Assembly: GCF_016820245.1 (NCBI RefSeq)
Contig: NZ_JAFCAR010000003.1
Location: 577,001 to 641,000, forward strand
Reading direction: 5' to 3'
DNA from: Jannaschia sp. Os4
Lineage (GTDB): Bacteria > Pseudomonadota > Alphaproteobacteria > Rhodobacterales > Rhodobacteraceae
DNA: 64,000 nucleotides
Both the position numbers and the translations under genes were made by a program. Each line of letters starts with the position of its first letter. Within the stretch, counting starts at the first letter, position 1. The notes under the pieces were generated by a model, which was not told where the DNA came from, did no database searches, and saw only the letters and a list, made by a program, of their open reading frames with translations. Of the stretch, positions 18,552 to 27,143 are shown in pieces.

Positions 18552-19652
18552 TCACGGCAGGGCGGCGGCCATCGCGTCGATCCGCGACTCGACGAAACGG
18601 GCCATCTCCGGACCCGGCTGGCGCTGGGCGAAGACCGCGGCGAAGGGGTCGGGGGCGGCGGTGCCGGACCCGGCCAGTGCGGCGATCGCGGCGTAGCCGC
18701 AGAACGGCACGTAGGCCTCGGAGTAGCCGCCCTCGTGGGCCAGCAGCAGGCGCCCGCCGCAGAGGTCGGCGGCCGCCCCCATCGCGCGGCGGGTCAGGGC
18801 GTCGAAGGTTTCGGCCGTGGCGAGCATCCGGCCCAGCGGGTCCACGACGGCGGCGTCGAAGCCGCAGGCGATCACCAGCACGTCGGGGCGGAAGCGGTCC
18901 AGCGCGGGCCGCACCAGACGGTCCCACGCGGCGAGGTAGCCCGCGTGTCCGGTGCCGGGGGGCAGGGGGAGGTTGAGGTTCGCGCCCTCGCCCTTACCCT
19001 CGCCGCGCACGTCGAACCCGCCGGTGTCGACGGGGTAGTTGTTCTCCTGGTGCAGGGAGACGGCCAGCGTGTCGGGGTCGGAGAGGTAGATCGCCTCGGT
19101 CCCGTTGCCGTGGTGGACGTCCCAGTCGACGATGGCGACCCGGTGGCAGAGGCCGTGCGCCCGCGCCCGCTCCACCGCCAGCGCGACGTTCGCCATCAGG
19201 CAGAACCCGTTGGGCCAGTCGGGCAGGCAGTGGTGGCCGGGCGGTCGGCTCAGCGCGTAGGCGTTGCCCGCCTCGCCGCGCAGCACCGCCGTCAGGCCGT
19301 CCGCCACCAGTCCCGCCGAGAGGGCCGCGATCTCGTAGCCGCCGGGCAGGAAGGGCGTCCGCATCCCCAGTTCGCCGCCGCCGTCGTCGGACTTGGCCTT
19401 GAACGCGTCGAGGTAGCTCGCCGGGTGGACGCGCAGCAGGTCCTCGTGGGTGAGCGGCGGCGCGGAGCGCTCGGCCAGCTCGTCCATCAGGCCGGTGACG
19501 CGCATCAGGTTGACGAGGCGGCGCTTGGTCTCGGGGTTCTCGGGAAGGCCGCCGACGAGGGGCTGGACGAGGTCGCCCACGGGGAAGAGGCCCGCATACT
19601 GGCCCCCGCCGTGCCAGAGGGTGCGTTCGTCGTGGAGGAAGAGCGTGGTCAT
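18552..19652 (-). CDS. Histone deacetylase-like (acetylpolyamine amidohydrolase family) hydrolase
   Basis: A 366-residue zinc-dependent deacetylase of the HDAC/AcuC/acetylpolyamine-amidohydrolase superfamily. The active site is complete: SRPPGHHC (tandem His), VDWDVHHGNGTEAI (Zn-binding Asp and His), and ACGFDAAVVDPLG (second Zn Asp). The ATG overlaps the stop of the upstream dehydrogenase gene (ATGA), so they form an operon. Likely substrates are acetylated polyamines or other small acetyl amides; protein deacetylation cannot be excluded. Confidence 0.9.
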   Translation of the reverse strand: MTTLFLHDERTLWHGGGQYAGLFPVGDLVQPLVGGLPENPETKRRLVNLMRVTGLMDELAERSAPPLTHEDLLRVHPASYLDAFKAKSDDGGGELGMRTPFLPGGYEIAALSAGLVADGLTAVLRGEAGNAYALSRPPGHHCLPDWPNGFCLMANVALAVERARAHGLCHRVAIVDWDVHHGNGTEAIYLSDPDTLAVSLHQENNYPVDTGGFDVRGEGKGEGANLNLPLPPGTGHAGYLAAWDRLVRPALDRFRPDVLVIACGFDAAVVDPLGRMLATAETFDALTRRAMGAAADLCGGRLLLAHEGGYSEAYVPFCGYAAIAALAGSGTAAPDPFAAVFAQRQPGPEMARFVESRIDAMAAALP

Positions 19653-20563
19653 GAGATCACCGTGCCCGCCTCCAGCCGCGCGGGGAAGCCCTCGGCCCGC
19701 AGGTCGGTTCCCAGCGCCTCCTCCAAGAGGCGGACGATCATGGGGGACTGGGCCGCGCCGCCATAGGCGTCGCGGGCGCGCTCGTAGGTCTTGGCCGTCG
19801 CCTCGGCGAGGTCGAGGGGGACTCCGAGCTCGGCGGCGAAGGCGCGGGCGAAGCCGAGATCCTTGAGCGCGAGGTCGATGGAGAAGCCCACGTCGCAGGA
19901 GCCGTTCAGCACCAGCGCGCCCTCGGTCTCGTGCACGAAGGAGTTGCCCGAGGACGCCCGGATCGCCCGCCACGCCGTCCCGAGGTCCACGCCGCCGCGC
20001 CTGCAGAGCATCAGCGCCTCTCCCGTCGCCTTGAGGTGGATGAAGGCCAGCATGTTGGTGACGACCTTGACCAAGGCGGCGTCGCCCACCGCGCCGATGT
20101 GGTGGATTTCGCGCCCCATCGCGGCGAGCGCGGTGCCGTGGCGGGCCAAGGTCTCCGCGTCGCCCCCCGCCAAGAGCGCCAGTTCCCCCGACGCGGCGAG
20201 GTGGACGCCGCCGGTGACGGGCAGTTCCAGCGAGGTCGCGCCCGCGTCGCGGGCCAGCGCGGCGAGGCGGAGGACGTCGTCGCGGGAGAGGGTGGAGAGT
20301 TCAATCCAGTCCTTGCCGCGCAGGTGGGGGAGCATCGCCGTCAGCACGGCGGTCGAGGCGTCGGGGTGCGGCAGGCAGGTGATCGCGTGGTCGGCCGCCG
20401 CCGCGGCTGCGGCGGGGCCGTCGGCCCACCGCGCGCCCCGCGCCAGCAGCGGGTCGGCGGCGGCGCGGTCGCGGTCGTGGACGGTGACGGCCAGCCCCGC
20501 GTCGAGCAGGCGGGCGGCGAGCGCGCCTCCCAGTTCGCCGAGGCCGATGAAGGCGTAGTGCAT
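19649..20563 (-). CDS. NAD(P)-dependent beta-hydroxyacid dehydrogenase
   Basis: A 304-residue member of the 3-hydroxyisobutyrate dehydrogenase superfamily. The N-terminal Rossmann fold begins FIGLGELGGALAARLLDAG. The substrate-binding 'ELPVTGGVHLAASGELALLAGGD' corresponds to the DAPVSGG motif, and the catalytic Lys is in ALVKVVTNML. GGGAGGGACC precedes the ATG at 20563. It shares an operon with the HDAC-like gene, so the pair may act on one compound, but the substrate is unknown. Confidence 0.87.
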   Translation of the reverse strand: MHYAFIGLGELGGALAARLLDAGLAVTVHDRDRAAADPLLARGARWADGPAAAAAAADHAITCLPHPDASTAVLTAMLPHLRGKDWIELSTLSRDDVLRLAALARDAGATSLELPVTGGVHLAASGELALLAGGDAETLARHGTALAAMGREIHHIGAVGDAALVKVVTNMLAFIHLKATGEALMLCRRGGVDLGTAWRAIRASSGNSFVHETEGALVLNGSCDVGFSIDLALKDLGFARAFAAELGVPLDLAEATAKTYERARDAYGGAAQSPMIVRLLEEALGTDLRAEGFPARLEAGTVIS

Positions 20564-20670
20564 GGTGGTCCCTCCCGAGGGGCAGGCAGAGGGCGGCGGA
20601 CCGAGCCGTCTATCCCCGTTGCGACACAGGATGGTCCGAGCGGCGCACCTGCGCGGAACGCGAGGCGCAG

Positions 20671-20816
20671 CCGAGCCGCGCATCGCCGGGCCGCCCCACG
20701 GCACGGCGATCCTTCTCCGCTGGCACGCCGGTCAAGCGTCGTGCGGGGGTGAGGGATAAAGCGCATCGCGGCGAGGTCGCATCGCCGCGCCACGGCCCTG
20801 CGACGCGCTTCCGTCG
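20671..20816 (+). repeat. Intergenic hairpin repeat, copy B
   Basis: Second copy of the repeat family described at 810-956. The first stem, ATCGCCGGGCC (20682-20692) with GGCACGGCGAT (20700-20710), has one mismatch. The block GCGGGGGTGAGGGATAAAGCGC is shared with copy A except at two positions, and the 3' part contains an 8-bp CGCGGCGA/TCGCCGCG stem. It lies between two divergent genes, ahead of the heat-shock promoter. Confidence 0.8.
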
Positions 20817-20924
20817 CCTCCCGATCCCCCGGCGGCTCCGCCTCTCCTCAGGGTGGCGGGAAGCGCACGCACCTTCCCCCGGTGCCGCGCCCCGAACCCA
20901 ATGAAACAACGCCCCAAGCACCCC

Positions 20925-20953
20925 CTTGAACCGCGTTCGCACCGTCCCCAAAT
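20925..20953 (+). promoter_or_regulatory. Sigma-32 (RpoH)-type heat-shock promoter
   Basis: CTTGAA at 20925-20930 and CCCCAAAT at 20946-20953, separated by 15 nt, match the RpoH consensus (CTTGAA, then CCCCATNT). It is the only such pair seen between the divergent dehydrogenase and the small heat-shock gene, and it would give a leader of roughly 95-100 nt. Confidence 0.72.
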
Positions 20954-20963
20954 CCCCCTCACC

Positions 20964-21059
20964 GGACGCCGCCGAGCGGGTCCGGGACCCTAGAACCAGA
21001 CGCCCTCGTCCGACCGGAGGGGGCGCTCGCCAAGCATAGCTCTGAAGAGGATGCACGAC
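20964..21059 (+). promoter_or_regulatory. Structured heat-shock leader, candidate RNA thermometer
   Basis: The leader can fold into successive hairpins: GGGTC/GACCC with a CGG loop, then a longer GCCCTC/GAGGGGGC stem, and finally 21034-21054, where GCAT pairs with ATGC and CTC with GAG around a TGAA loop. The last stem buries the AGAGG Shine-Dalgarno sequence of the gene. This layout, with the ribosome site in the weakest, 3'-most hairpin, is that of ROSE-like thermometers on rhizobial small heat-shock genes. The specific fold is inferred by eye. Confidence 0.45.
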
Positions 21060-21527
21060 ATGCGAACCTACGATCTCGCGCCGCTCTACCGCGCCACCGT
21101 CGGCTTCGACCGGATGGCCGACCTGCTCGACCGCGTCATGACGGCCGACACGGCGACGACCTACCCGCCCTACAACATCGAGAAGACCGATGAGGATGCC
21201 TACCGCATCTCGATCGCCGTCGCGGGTTTCGGCTCGGACGAGCTGAACGTCGAGGTGCGCGAGCAGTCGCTCGTCGTCACGGCCCGCAAGGCCAAGGACG
21301 AGCAGAAGCGGACCTACCTGCACCGCGGAATCGCGACCCGGGCCTTCGAGAAGACCTTCCAGCTGGCCGACCACGTCCACGTGACGGGTGCACGCGCCGC
21401 CGACGGCATGCTGCACATCGACCTCGAGCGTCAGGTGCCGGAGGCGCTGAAGCCCCGGACCATCGCCATCGAGGCGACCCGCGCCGACGCCGCGCAGGCC
21501 ATCGAAGGCGAGACCGTCGAGGCCTGA
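21060..21527 (+). CDS. Small heat-shock protein, Hsp20/IbpA family
   Basis: A 155-residue alpha-crystallin-domain chaperone that holds unfolding proteins in the cytoplasm. The start MRTYDLAPLYRATVGFDRM is the IbpA-type N-terminus; 'YPPYNIEKTDEDAYRISIAVAGF' begins the alpha-crystallin domain; YLHRGIATRAFEKTFQLADHV and GMLHIDLERQVPE complete it. ATG 21060 is chosen because GAGG is 9 nt upstream, while the ATG at 21051 touches the GAGG directly. Confidence 0.95.
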   Translation: MRTYDLAPLYRATVGFDRMADLLDRVMTADTATTYPPYNIEKTDEDAYRISIAVAGFGSDELNVEVREQSLVVTARKAKDEQKRTYLHRGIATRAFEKTFQLADHVHVTGARAADGMLHIDLERQVPEALKPRTIAIEATRADAAQAIEGETVEA

Positions 21528-21548
21528 TCGGCCCCGGAGGATGGCAGA

Positions 21549-21580
21549 GGGGCGCGCCCGGCGACGGGCGCGCCCCTTCC
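21549..21580 (+). terminator. Intrinsic terminator, probably bidirectional
   Basis: A perfect 11-bp stem, GGGGCGCGCCC (21549-21559) and GGGCGCGCCCC (21566-21576), with a 6-nt loop, followed on the plus strand by TTCCTCGTT. It lies 22 bp after the heat-shock stop and 28 bp before the stop of the convergent L,D-transpeptidase gene, so it can serve both. Confidence 0.85.
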
Positions 21581-21603
21581 TCGTTCCCGGACCGGGGCCG
21601 CGG

Positions 21604-22164
21604 TCAGGAGAACATGTCGTAGAGCACGACGCGCGTGCCCTGCGGGACGCGCTGGTAGAGGTCGACCACGTGGTCGTTGACCAGCCGGGCGCAGCCGTTC
21701 GAGACGCGCGTGCCGATCGTGTTGGGCGCGTTGGTCCCGTGGATGCGCAGGAACGTGTCGCGCCCGCCGCGGAACAGGTAGAGCGCGCGCGCGCCCAGCG
21801 GGTTGTTCGGCCCGCCCTCCATCCCGCCGGCCCACTGCGCGTAGATCTCCGGCTCGCGGCGGATCATGTTCGGCGTGGGCGTCCACGAGGGCCAGACCTT
21901 CTTGGCGCCGACGCGGAACACGCCGGGGCTCCACAGGTCGCGGCGCGCGACGCCGACGGCGTAGCGGATCGCGAGGCCGTCGCCCGTGCCCCAGTAGAGC
22001 GCGTAGGCGTTGGGATCGAGGTGCAGCTCCCCGGCGGGGACCTGCGATCCGGTGCGGACCATGCGGGGCTGGAACTGTCGGGGGAGGGCCGAGGCCGCGC
22101 CCGGAAGTGCGGCGGCGGCCGTCCCGGCCAATGCGGTGGACAGGAATGTGCGGCGGTCGAGCAT
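21604..22164 (-). CDS. L,D-transpeptidase (YkuD/ErfK family)
   Basis: A 186-residue exported enzyme with a Tat-like signal (LDRRTFLSTALAG) and an AlaXAla-type cleavage region near residue 26. The YkuD catalytic block is complete: HGTNAPNTIG and RVSNGCARL hold the His and the nucleophile Cys. Such enzymes make 3-3 crosslinks in peptidoglycan or attach proteins to it. 'GPNNPLGARALYLF' precedes the catalytic part as expected. Confidence 0.92.
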   Translation of the reverse strand: MLDRRTFLSTALAGTAAAALPGAASALPRQFQPRMVRTGSQVPAGELHLDPNAYALYWGTGDGLAIRYAVGVARRDLWSPGVFRVGAKKVWPSWTPTPNMIRREPEIYAQWAGGMEGGPNNPLGARALYLFRGGRDTFLRIHGTNAPNTIGTRVSNGCARLVNDHVVDLYQRVPQGTRVVLYDMFS

Positions 22165-22296
22165 ACCAATATCTCCGTTCGTGGCAGCGAACTGACGTTG
22201 TCCTAACGCGATTCGGAGGGGGATTGGTTTCTCACGACGGTGTGAGGGGGGGCGGGGGGGCGGCGCAGTGACCTCGGCGTCACAGGCCGGGGGGGA

Positions 22297-23160
22297 TCAG
22301 AACCACTGGCCGGGCTCCATGAAGCCGCCGTCCATCAGCTGCTGCGCGCGCCATTCGAACCGGGTCGAACCGCTCCACCGGAAGGTTGGGATCGTGCCGC
22401 GCGAGCCGGGGTTGGTGGCCAGCGCCTTGGCCGCGCGGAACGAGGCCACCGCGCAGGTCATCGAGTGGTGCCACGGGCAGGCGTAGGTGTTCATCTCCTC
22501 GATCGACAGCGTGTTGTCGTCGCGCAGGCGCAGGCCCGGACGGACGCGGAACAGGGAGACGCGGTCGATGCGGCGGCGGTCCTCGGGGACGTGCTCCTCG
22601 TGGCGCCAGCGCAGGCCGCCGAACATGTCGAGCTGCCGCTCCTTGGGGCCGGGGGCGCTCGGGTCGCCGGGCCGGGCGAGGGCGTAGTAGCCGGTCGCGT
22701 CGAACCATGCGTCCTCCGGATCGACGCCGTCGGGGGCGGCGCCCAGGTCGCCGGCGTAGAGGTCGATCACGAAGGTCAGCAGCGCGTCGCGCCGCTCCTC
22801 GGCGCAGAAGGCCGTCGCCTCGCCGACGGTCCGGCTCTCCCCGAAGGGCGTGAAGAGGTACTCCGCGTTGTGCAGCCATGCGATCCACCGGCCTTCGGGG
22901 AGCGCGTCGATCAGGGCGTTGACGCAGGGCGGGGCCATCCGCTCGGGCCGCTCGGGCAGGCGGAGCGCATGGGCCGCGCCGGGCAGGGGCGGGAGGGTCA
23001 CGCCGGGCGGGGCGGCGACGACGATGGAGGCGAACCCGGCGCGGACGTGGTGGTCGAGGGTCGAGGCGATCTCGGTCTCGTCCTCGCACAGCAGCATCAG
23101 GACCGGCCCCGGCAGGGCGGCGCCGCGCGCGCGCAGGTCGTCGAGGTCGCGGAACTCCAT
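22297..23160 (-). CDS. Conserved hypothetical protein, glycosyltransferase-2-like
   Basis: A 287-residue cytoplasmic protein of uncertain function. The N-terminal '[32 protein letters not shown]' resembles the start of family 2 glycosyltransferase-like proteins (Glyco_tranf_2_4 type), followed by a candidate metal-binding '[13 protein letters not shown]' where DxD would be expected. Later '[24 protein letters not shown]' is rich in Cys and His. It is divergent from miaB. I am sure it is a gene but not what it does. Confidence 0.6.
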   Translation of the reverse strand: MEFRDLDDLRARGAALPGPVLMLLCEDETEIASTLDHHVRAGFASIVVAAPPGVTLPPLPGAAHALRLPERPERMAPPCVNALIDALPEGRWIAWLHNAEYLFTPFGESRTVGEATAFCAEERRDALLTFVIDLYAGDLGAAPDGVDPEDAWFDATGYYALARPGDPSAPGPKERQLDMFGGLRWRHEEHVPEDRRRIDRVSLFRVRPGLRLRDDNTLSIEEMNTYACPWHHSMTCAVASFRAAKALATNPGSRGTIPTFRWSGSTRFEWRAQQLMDGGFMEPGQWF

Positions 23161-23271
23161 GCGCGGGTTGGTGCCGCGCGGCTGCGGCGGGGGCAAGCCG
23201 CGCGGGTGGCGCGTTGCGGGCGGGCGCCGGGCGCGGTAGGCGCGGGCGCCCGATTTGACGAGGTTCGCCCT

Positions 23272-24597
23272 ATGACCGAGGCCGCCAAGAAGAAGCTGCA
23301 CGTCAAGACGTGGGGCTGCCAGATGAACGTCTACGACAGCGAGCGCATGGCCGAGGCGATGGCCGCGCAAGGCTACGAGGCGACGGAGGACGCGGGCGAG
23401 GCGGACCTGATCCTGCTCAACACCTGCCACATCCGCGAGAAGGCGGCCGAGAAGGTGTATTCGGAACTGGGGCGCCTGAAGCCGCTGAAGGCCCGCAACC
23501 CCGACCTCAAGATCGGCGTGGCGGGATGCGTGGCGCAGGCGGAGGGGGCCGAGATCGTCGCGCGCCAGCCGCTGGTGGACCTCGTGGTGGGGCCGCAGGC
23601 CTATCACCGGCTGCCCGACCTGGTGGCCCGGTCGGATCGAGGGGCGGCGGTCGACACGGACATGCCGCCGGAGGACAAGTTCGACCACCTGCCCGTCGCC
23701 CGAACCCCCGCCAAGCGTCCCACGGCGTTCCTCACGGTGCAGGAGGGCTGCGACAAGTTCTGCGCCTTCTGCGTGGTGCCCTACACGCGCGGGGCCGAGG
23801 TCTCGCGCCCCGCCGCCCGCTTGGTCGCGGAGGCCGAGGCCTTGGTGGCGCGCGGCGTGAAGGAGATCACGCTGCTCGGGCAGAACGTGAACGCCTATCA
23901 CGGGGACGGGCCGGACGGCGGGACGTGGAGCCTCGCGGACCTGATCCGGCGGCTGCACGCGGTCGAGGGGCTGGCGCGCATCCGCTACACCACCTCGCAT
24001 CCGAACGACTTCACCGACGACCTGATCGCCGCGCATGGCGACCTGCCCAAGCTGATGCCCTATCTCCACCTGCCGGTGCAGGCGGGGTCGGACCGGGTGC
24101 TCAAGGCGATGAACCGCAAGCACACGGCGGCGGAGTACGTCGAGCTGATCGGGCGCATCCGCGCCGCGCGGCCCGACCTGCTGCTGTCCGGCGACTTCAT
24201 CGTGGGCTTCCCCGGCGAGACCGAGGCCGAGTTCGAGGACACGCTGCGCCTCGTCGAGGCGGTGGGCTACGGGCAGGCCTACTCGTTCAAGTACTCCGCC
24301 CGGCCGGGAACGCCCGCCGCCGAGAAGGAAGGGGTCGGCCCGGAGGTCGCGTCGGAGCGGCTGGCGCGCCTGCAGGCCCTGCTGGGCGCGCAGCAGCGCG
24401 CGGCGCAGGAGGCCGCCGTCGGGCGGGAGACGACGGTGCTGTTCGAGAAGGTGGGCCGTCTGCCGGGGCAGCTGGTCGGCAAGACCGAGCACCTGCAGGC
24501 CTGCCACGTCGAGGCGCCCGCCGACCTGATGGGACGGGTGGCGAAGGTGCGGATCGTCGAGGCGGCGGCCAACTCGCTGAAGGGCGAGCTGGCCTAG
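23272..24597 (+). CDS. miaB: tRNA-2-methylthio-N6-dimethylallyladenosine synthase
   Basis: MiaB is a radical-SAM methylthiotransferase that adds CH3S to i6A37 of tRNA. The 441-residue chain shows all three domains: UPF0004 with Cys residues in TWGCQMN, LNTCHIR and GVAGCVAQ (auxiliary 4Fe-4S); the radical-SAM cluster CDKFCAFC near residue 160; and a C-terminal TRAM domain ending AANSLKGEL. No in-frame alternative gives a better N-terminus. In many proteobacteria miaB is followed by phoH and ybeY, as here. Confidence 0.96.
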   Translation: MTEAAKKKLHVKTWGCQMNVYDSERMAEAMAAQGYEATEDAGEADLILLNTCHIREKAAEKVYSELGRLKPLKARNPDLKIGVAGCVAQAEGAEIVARQPLVDLVVGPQAYHRLPDLVARSDRGAAVDTDMPPEDKFDHLPVARTPAKRPTAFLTVQEGCDKFCAFCVVPYTRGAEVSRPAARLVAEAEALVARGVKEITLLGQNVNAYHGDGPDGGTWSLADLIRRLHAVEGLARIRYTTSHPNDFTDDLIAAHGDLPKLMPYLHLPVQAGSDRVLKAMNRKHTAAEYVELIGRIRAARPDLLLSGDFIVGFPGETEAEFEDTLRLVEAVGYGQAYSFKYSARPGTPAAEKEGVGPEVASERLARLQALLGAQQRAAQEAAVGRETTVLFEKVGRLPGQLVGKTEHLQACHVEAPADLMGRVAKVRIVEAAANSLKGELA

Positions 24598-24622
24598 GGG
24601 AATCCGCCGCGCGCGGTCGGCG

Positions 24623-24982
24623 TCAGTGGTGGCGCCGCGCGCGCGCCCGGTTGCAGTTGCAGGGCGGCTGGGTGCGGATGATGTTGCGGACCTGGGCGGC
24701 CATGGCCTCCGGGTTGCCGACGAGGCGCTCGTCGCGGCAGACGCGCTCGCCGATCGCCACGGCCTCGGCGTTCGAGTAGCCCAAGCTGGCGAGGTCGTCG
24801 AGGAACACGCCCATCGCGCGGTCGAAAACGACCTTGTTCTTGAGCAGCGAGCGGTCGCAGGAGATGCGGATCTCGCGCGGCTCGGGCATGGCCCGGTTGC
24901 CCCACGCGTCGGCGGGCGTGGGCGCGACGCTTGCGGAGGCGAGGACGGCGAGGGCCGTCGCGGCAAGGGCGGTGGTCTTCAT
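24623..24982 (-). CDS. Exported hypothetical protein, 119 residues
   Basis: A short secreted protein: MKTTALAATALAVLASASVAPTPADA is a signal peptide with an AxA cleavage site. The mature part has Cys residues in ISCDRSLL, RVCRDERL and CNCNRARARRHH, and a helical middle. The gene lies between miaB (convergent) and phoH (divergent). I recognise no family. Confidence 0.65.
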   Translation of the reverse strand: MKTTALAATALAVLASASVAPTPADAWGNRAMPEPREIRISCDRSLLKNKVVFDRAMGVFLDDLASLGYSNAEAVAIGERVCRDERLVGNPEAMAAQVRNIIRTQPPCNCNRARARRHH

Positions 24983-25307
24983 GGCGGGTCCTTCGGTTTC
25001 ACCCCGGCGCGGGCCGGGAAGGCAGGTCGTCGTCTCGTTGTCGGCGCGCCCGGACGCGGGTGAGTCGGCCCGTCGGGACGCACGTCCCCGCCCCGCCGAT
25101 ACCACGGTTTCGCCACGATTGGGGATCGGCTGCGGAAACAGTCGGGCCGCCCACTTGGAAACAGTGGCGCGCGCCGGCGTTGCGGCGGTCGGGCGTCGCG
25201 CTAGGCTGTGCGGCGCGCCGGCCCTTGCGCCGGATCGTCCGCGACCCCACCCTCGGAAGCCGTTCGCCGCGCCGTCCGGGCCGCCGGACCGCAACAAGGA
25301 GAGACGT
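24983..25307. promoter_or_regulatory. Divergent promoter region before phoH
   Basis: About 325 bp between the exported hypothetical gene and phoH. A 9-bp direct repeat GGAAACAGT occurs at 25134-25142 and 25157-25165. TTGCGG and TAGGCT spaced by 16 nt (around 25180-25207) could be a sigma-70 promoter for phoH. AAGGAGA just before 25308 is the ribosome site. No ORF is convincing here. Confidence 0.35.
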
Positions 25308-26330
25308 TTGGCCGACACCCTCGCCGCCCCGACCGCGGGCGTCCAGATCGAGTTCCCCGACAACCGCCTGCTGATCGACCTCGTGGGGCCGGCGGGCGCC
25401 CACTTGGCGCAGGTGGAGCAGCTGATGGGCGTCCAGATCGCCCAGCGGGGCAACGCGCTGGCCGTGCACGGCGAGGCGGCGGCGGAGGCCGAGCGGGTGC
25501 TGCGCGGGCTCTACGCGCGCCTCGAGGCGGGGCGCGCGGTGGACATGGGCGCGATCGACGCGACCATCCGCCTGCGGGCCGACGACGAGGAGACGCGCGA
25601 CGGCGACCAGCAGGAGATGTTCGCGCCGGGCGGCGTCGAGCAGATCGAGATCCGCACCCGCAAGAAGACGATGGAGCCGCGCACCGAGGCGCAGAAGCGC
25701 TACACCCGCGCGCTCCTCGACAACGAGCTGACCTTCGGGATCGGACCGGCGGGGACGGGCAAGACCTACATCGCGGTGGCCGTCGCCGTGTCGAAGTTCA
25801 TCACCGGCGAGGTGGACCGCATCATCCTGACCCGTCCGGCCGTCGAGGCGGGCGAGAAGCTGGGCTTCCTGCCCGGCACGCAGGACGAGAAGGTCGATCC
25901 CTACATGCAGCCGCTCTACGACGCGCTGAACGACTTCCTGCCCTCCAAGCAGCTGGGCAAGCTGCGCGAGGAGAAGAAGGTCGAGATCGCGCCGCTCGCC
26001 TTCATGCGGGGGCGCACGCTGTCGAACGCCTACGTCATCCTCGACGAGGCGCAGAACGCGACGACGATGCAGATGAAGATGTTCCTGACCCGGCTGGGGC
26101 AGGGGTCGCGCATGGCGATCACCGGCGACCGGAGCCAAGTGGACCTGCCGCGCGGCGTCCGCTCGGGGCTGCGGGACGCCGAGGCGATCCTCGCCGGGGT
26201 GGACGGGATCAGCTTCAACTACTTCGACGCGACGGACGTGGTGCGGCACCCCTTGGTGGCCAAGATCATCGGCGCCTACGACGCGGACGATGCCCGCCGC
26301 GAGGCGGCGCGCGCCGAGCGCGGGGAATGA
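25308..26330 (+). CDS. phoH: PhoH family ATPase
   Basis: PhoH-like P-loop ATPase/RNA-associated protein of 340 residues. The N-terminal 'IEFPDNRLLIDLVG' and KH-like part are followed by Walker A GPAGTGKT, 'ILTRPAVEAGEKLGFLPGTQDEKVDPYMQPLYD' and Walker B VILDEAQN, all family hallmarks. The only credible start is TTG 25308, with AAGGAGA 6-7 nt upstream; no ATG lies nearby. Its stop overlaps the next gene (ATGA). In the miaB-phoH-ybeY-corC-lnt neighbourhood it is thought to act with YbeY in ribosome and RNA quality control. Confidence 0.93.
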   Translation: MADTLAAPTAGVQIEFPDNRLLIDLVGPAGAHLAQVEQLMGVQIAQRGNALAVHGEAAAEAERVLRGLYARLEAGRAVDMGAIDATIRLRADDEETRDGDQQEMFAPGGVEQIEIRTRKKTMEPRTEAQKRYTRALLDNELTFGIGPAGTGKTYIAVAVAVSKFITGEVDRIILTRPAVEAGEKLGFLPGTQDEKVDPYMQPLYDALNDFLPSKQLGKLREEKKVEIAPLAFMRGRTLSNAYVILDEAQNATTMQMKMFLTRLGQGSRMAITGDRSQVDLPRGVRSGLRDAEAILAGVDGISFNYFDATDVVRHPLVAKIIGAYDADDARREAARAERGE

Positions 26331-26647
26331 GCGACGATTCTTGGGACGCCGAGACCCTGCGGCTCGGGACGCTCTACACGTGGGCGCAGCTGGAGGCGGA
26401 GGGGCCGCTGCCCGACCGGGCGGCGGTGGATTTCGAGTTCGTCGGCACGGACGAGGCGCAGCCGATGCCCTTCACGATGTGGCTTCGGATGCGCGGGCTG
26501 ACGGCGGAGGGAGACGCGACCGCCCTGCGGGCCACGACCGAGGAGATGGACCTCTCGGCGGAGGCGATCGCCGATCTGGAGGGTGAGTTGGCCGAGGGCG
26601 CCAAGGGCTACGGCTTCGCGCCCGACGGGTGGGGCTTCGCCGGGTGA
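26327..26647 (+). CDS. Hypothetical protein between phoH and ybeY
   Basis: A 106-residue acidic protein (MSDDSWDAETLRLGTLYTW start, ending GYGFAPDGWGFAG). The ATG overlaps the phoH stop and the stop overlaps the ybeY GTG, so it is translated as part of the chain. I recognise no domain. phoH and ybeY are usually adjacent, so the insertion is lineage-specific. Composition and codon use match its neighbours. Confidence 0.65.
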   Translation: MSDDSWDAETLRLGTLYTWAQLEAEGPLPDRAAVDFEFVGTDEAQPMPFTMWLRMRGLTAEGDATALRATTEEMDLSAEAIADLEGELAEGAKGYGFAPDGWGFAG

Positions 26648-27102
26648 GCGTCGACGTCGTCTTGGAGGACGGGCGCTGGGCGGGGGTGCTGGAGGCGGCG
26701 TCCGCCCGCGCGGTGCCCGCCACGCTGCGCGACGCGGGGCTGGACCCGGAGGCGCACGAGGCGGCCGTGCTGGGCTGCGGCGACGAGCGGATCGCGGGGC
26801 TGAACGCGGCGTTCCGCGGCAAGCCCACGCCCACGGACGTGCTGTCGTGGCCCGCCTCGGACCTCGCGCCGGGGGACGTGCCGGAGGCGGAGATGGGCGA
26901 CGTGGCGATCAGCTACGACACCTGCGCGCGGCAGGCCGCCGAGCGGGGGCTGACGCTCGCCGACCATGTCACGCACCTGATGGTGCACGCGACGTTGCAC
27001 CTGCTGGGCCACGACCACATGGAGGAGGCCGAGCGCGCGGGAATGGAGGCGGCGGAGATCCGCGTCCTCGCCGGGCTTGGGATTCCCGATCCCTACGGCT
27101 AG
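26644..27102 (+). CDS. ybeY: Endoribonuclease YbeY
   Basis: YbeY is a metal-dependent endoribonuclease needed for rRNA maturation and 70S quality control. The diagnostic zinc motif is HATLHLLGHDH near the C-terminus (about residues 118-128); 'RGKPTPTDVLSWPAS' and 'EMGDVAISYDTC' match the family. GTG 26644 is chosen because it overlaps the preceding stop (GTGA). Length 152 residues, normal. Confidence 0.95.
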   Translation: MSVDVVLEDGRWAGVLEAASARAVPATLRDAGLDPEAHEAAVLGCGDERIAGLNAAFRGKPTPTDVLSWPASDLAPGDVPEAEMGDVAISYDTCARQAAERGLTLADHVTHLMVHATLHLLGHDHMEEAERAGMEAAEIRVLAGLGIPDPYG

Positions 27103-27143
27103 ATTGATCCCCGACGACACCACATGGAGGCCCTCCGGGTCCG

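Noticed and set aside
25134-25165. GGAAACAGT direct repeat as a CRISPR-like or integrase site
   Set aside because: Only two short copies spaced 14 bp apart, with no array and no integrase gene; at most a regulatory half-site pair.
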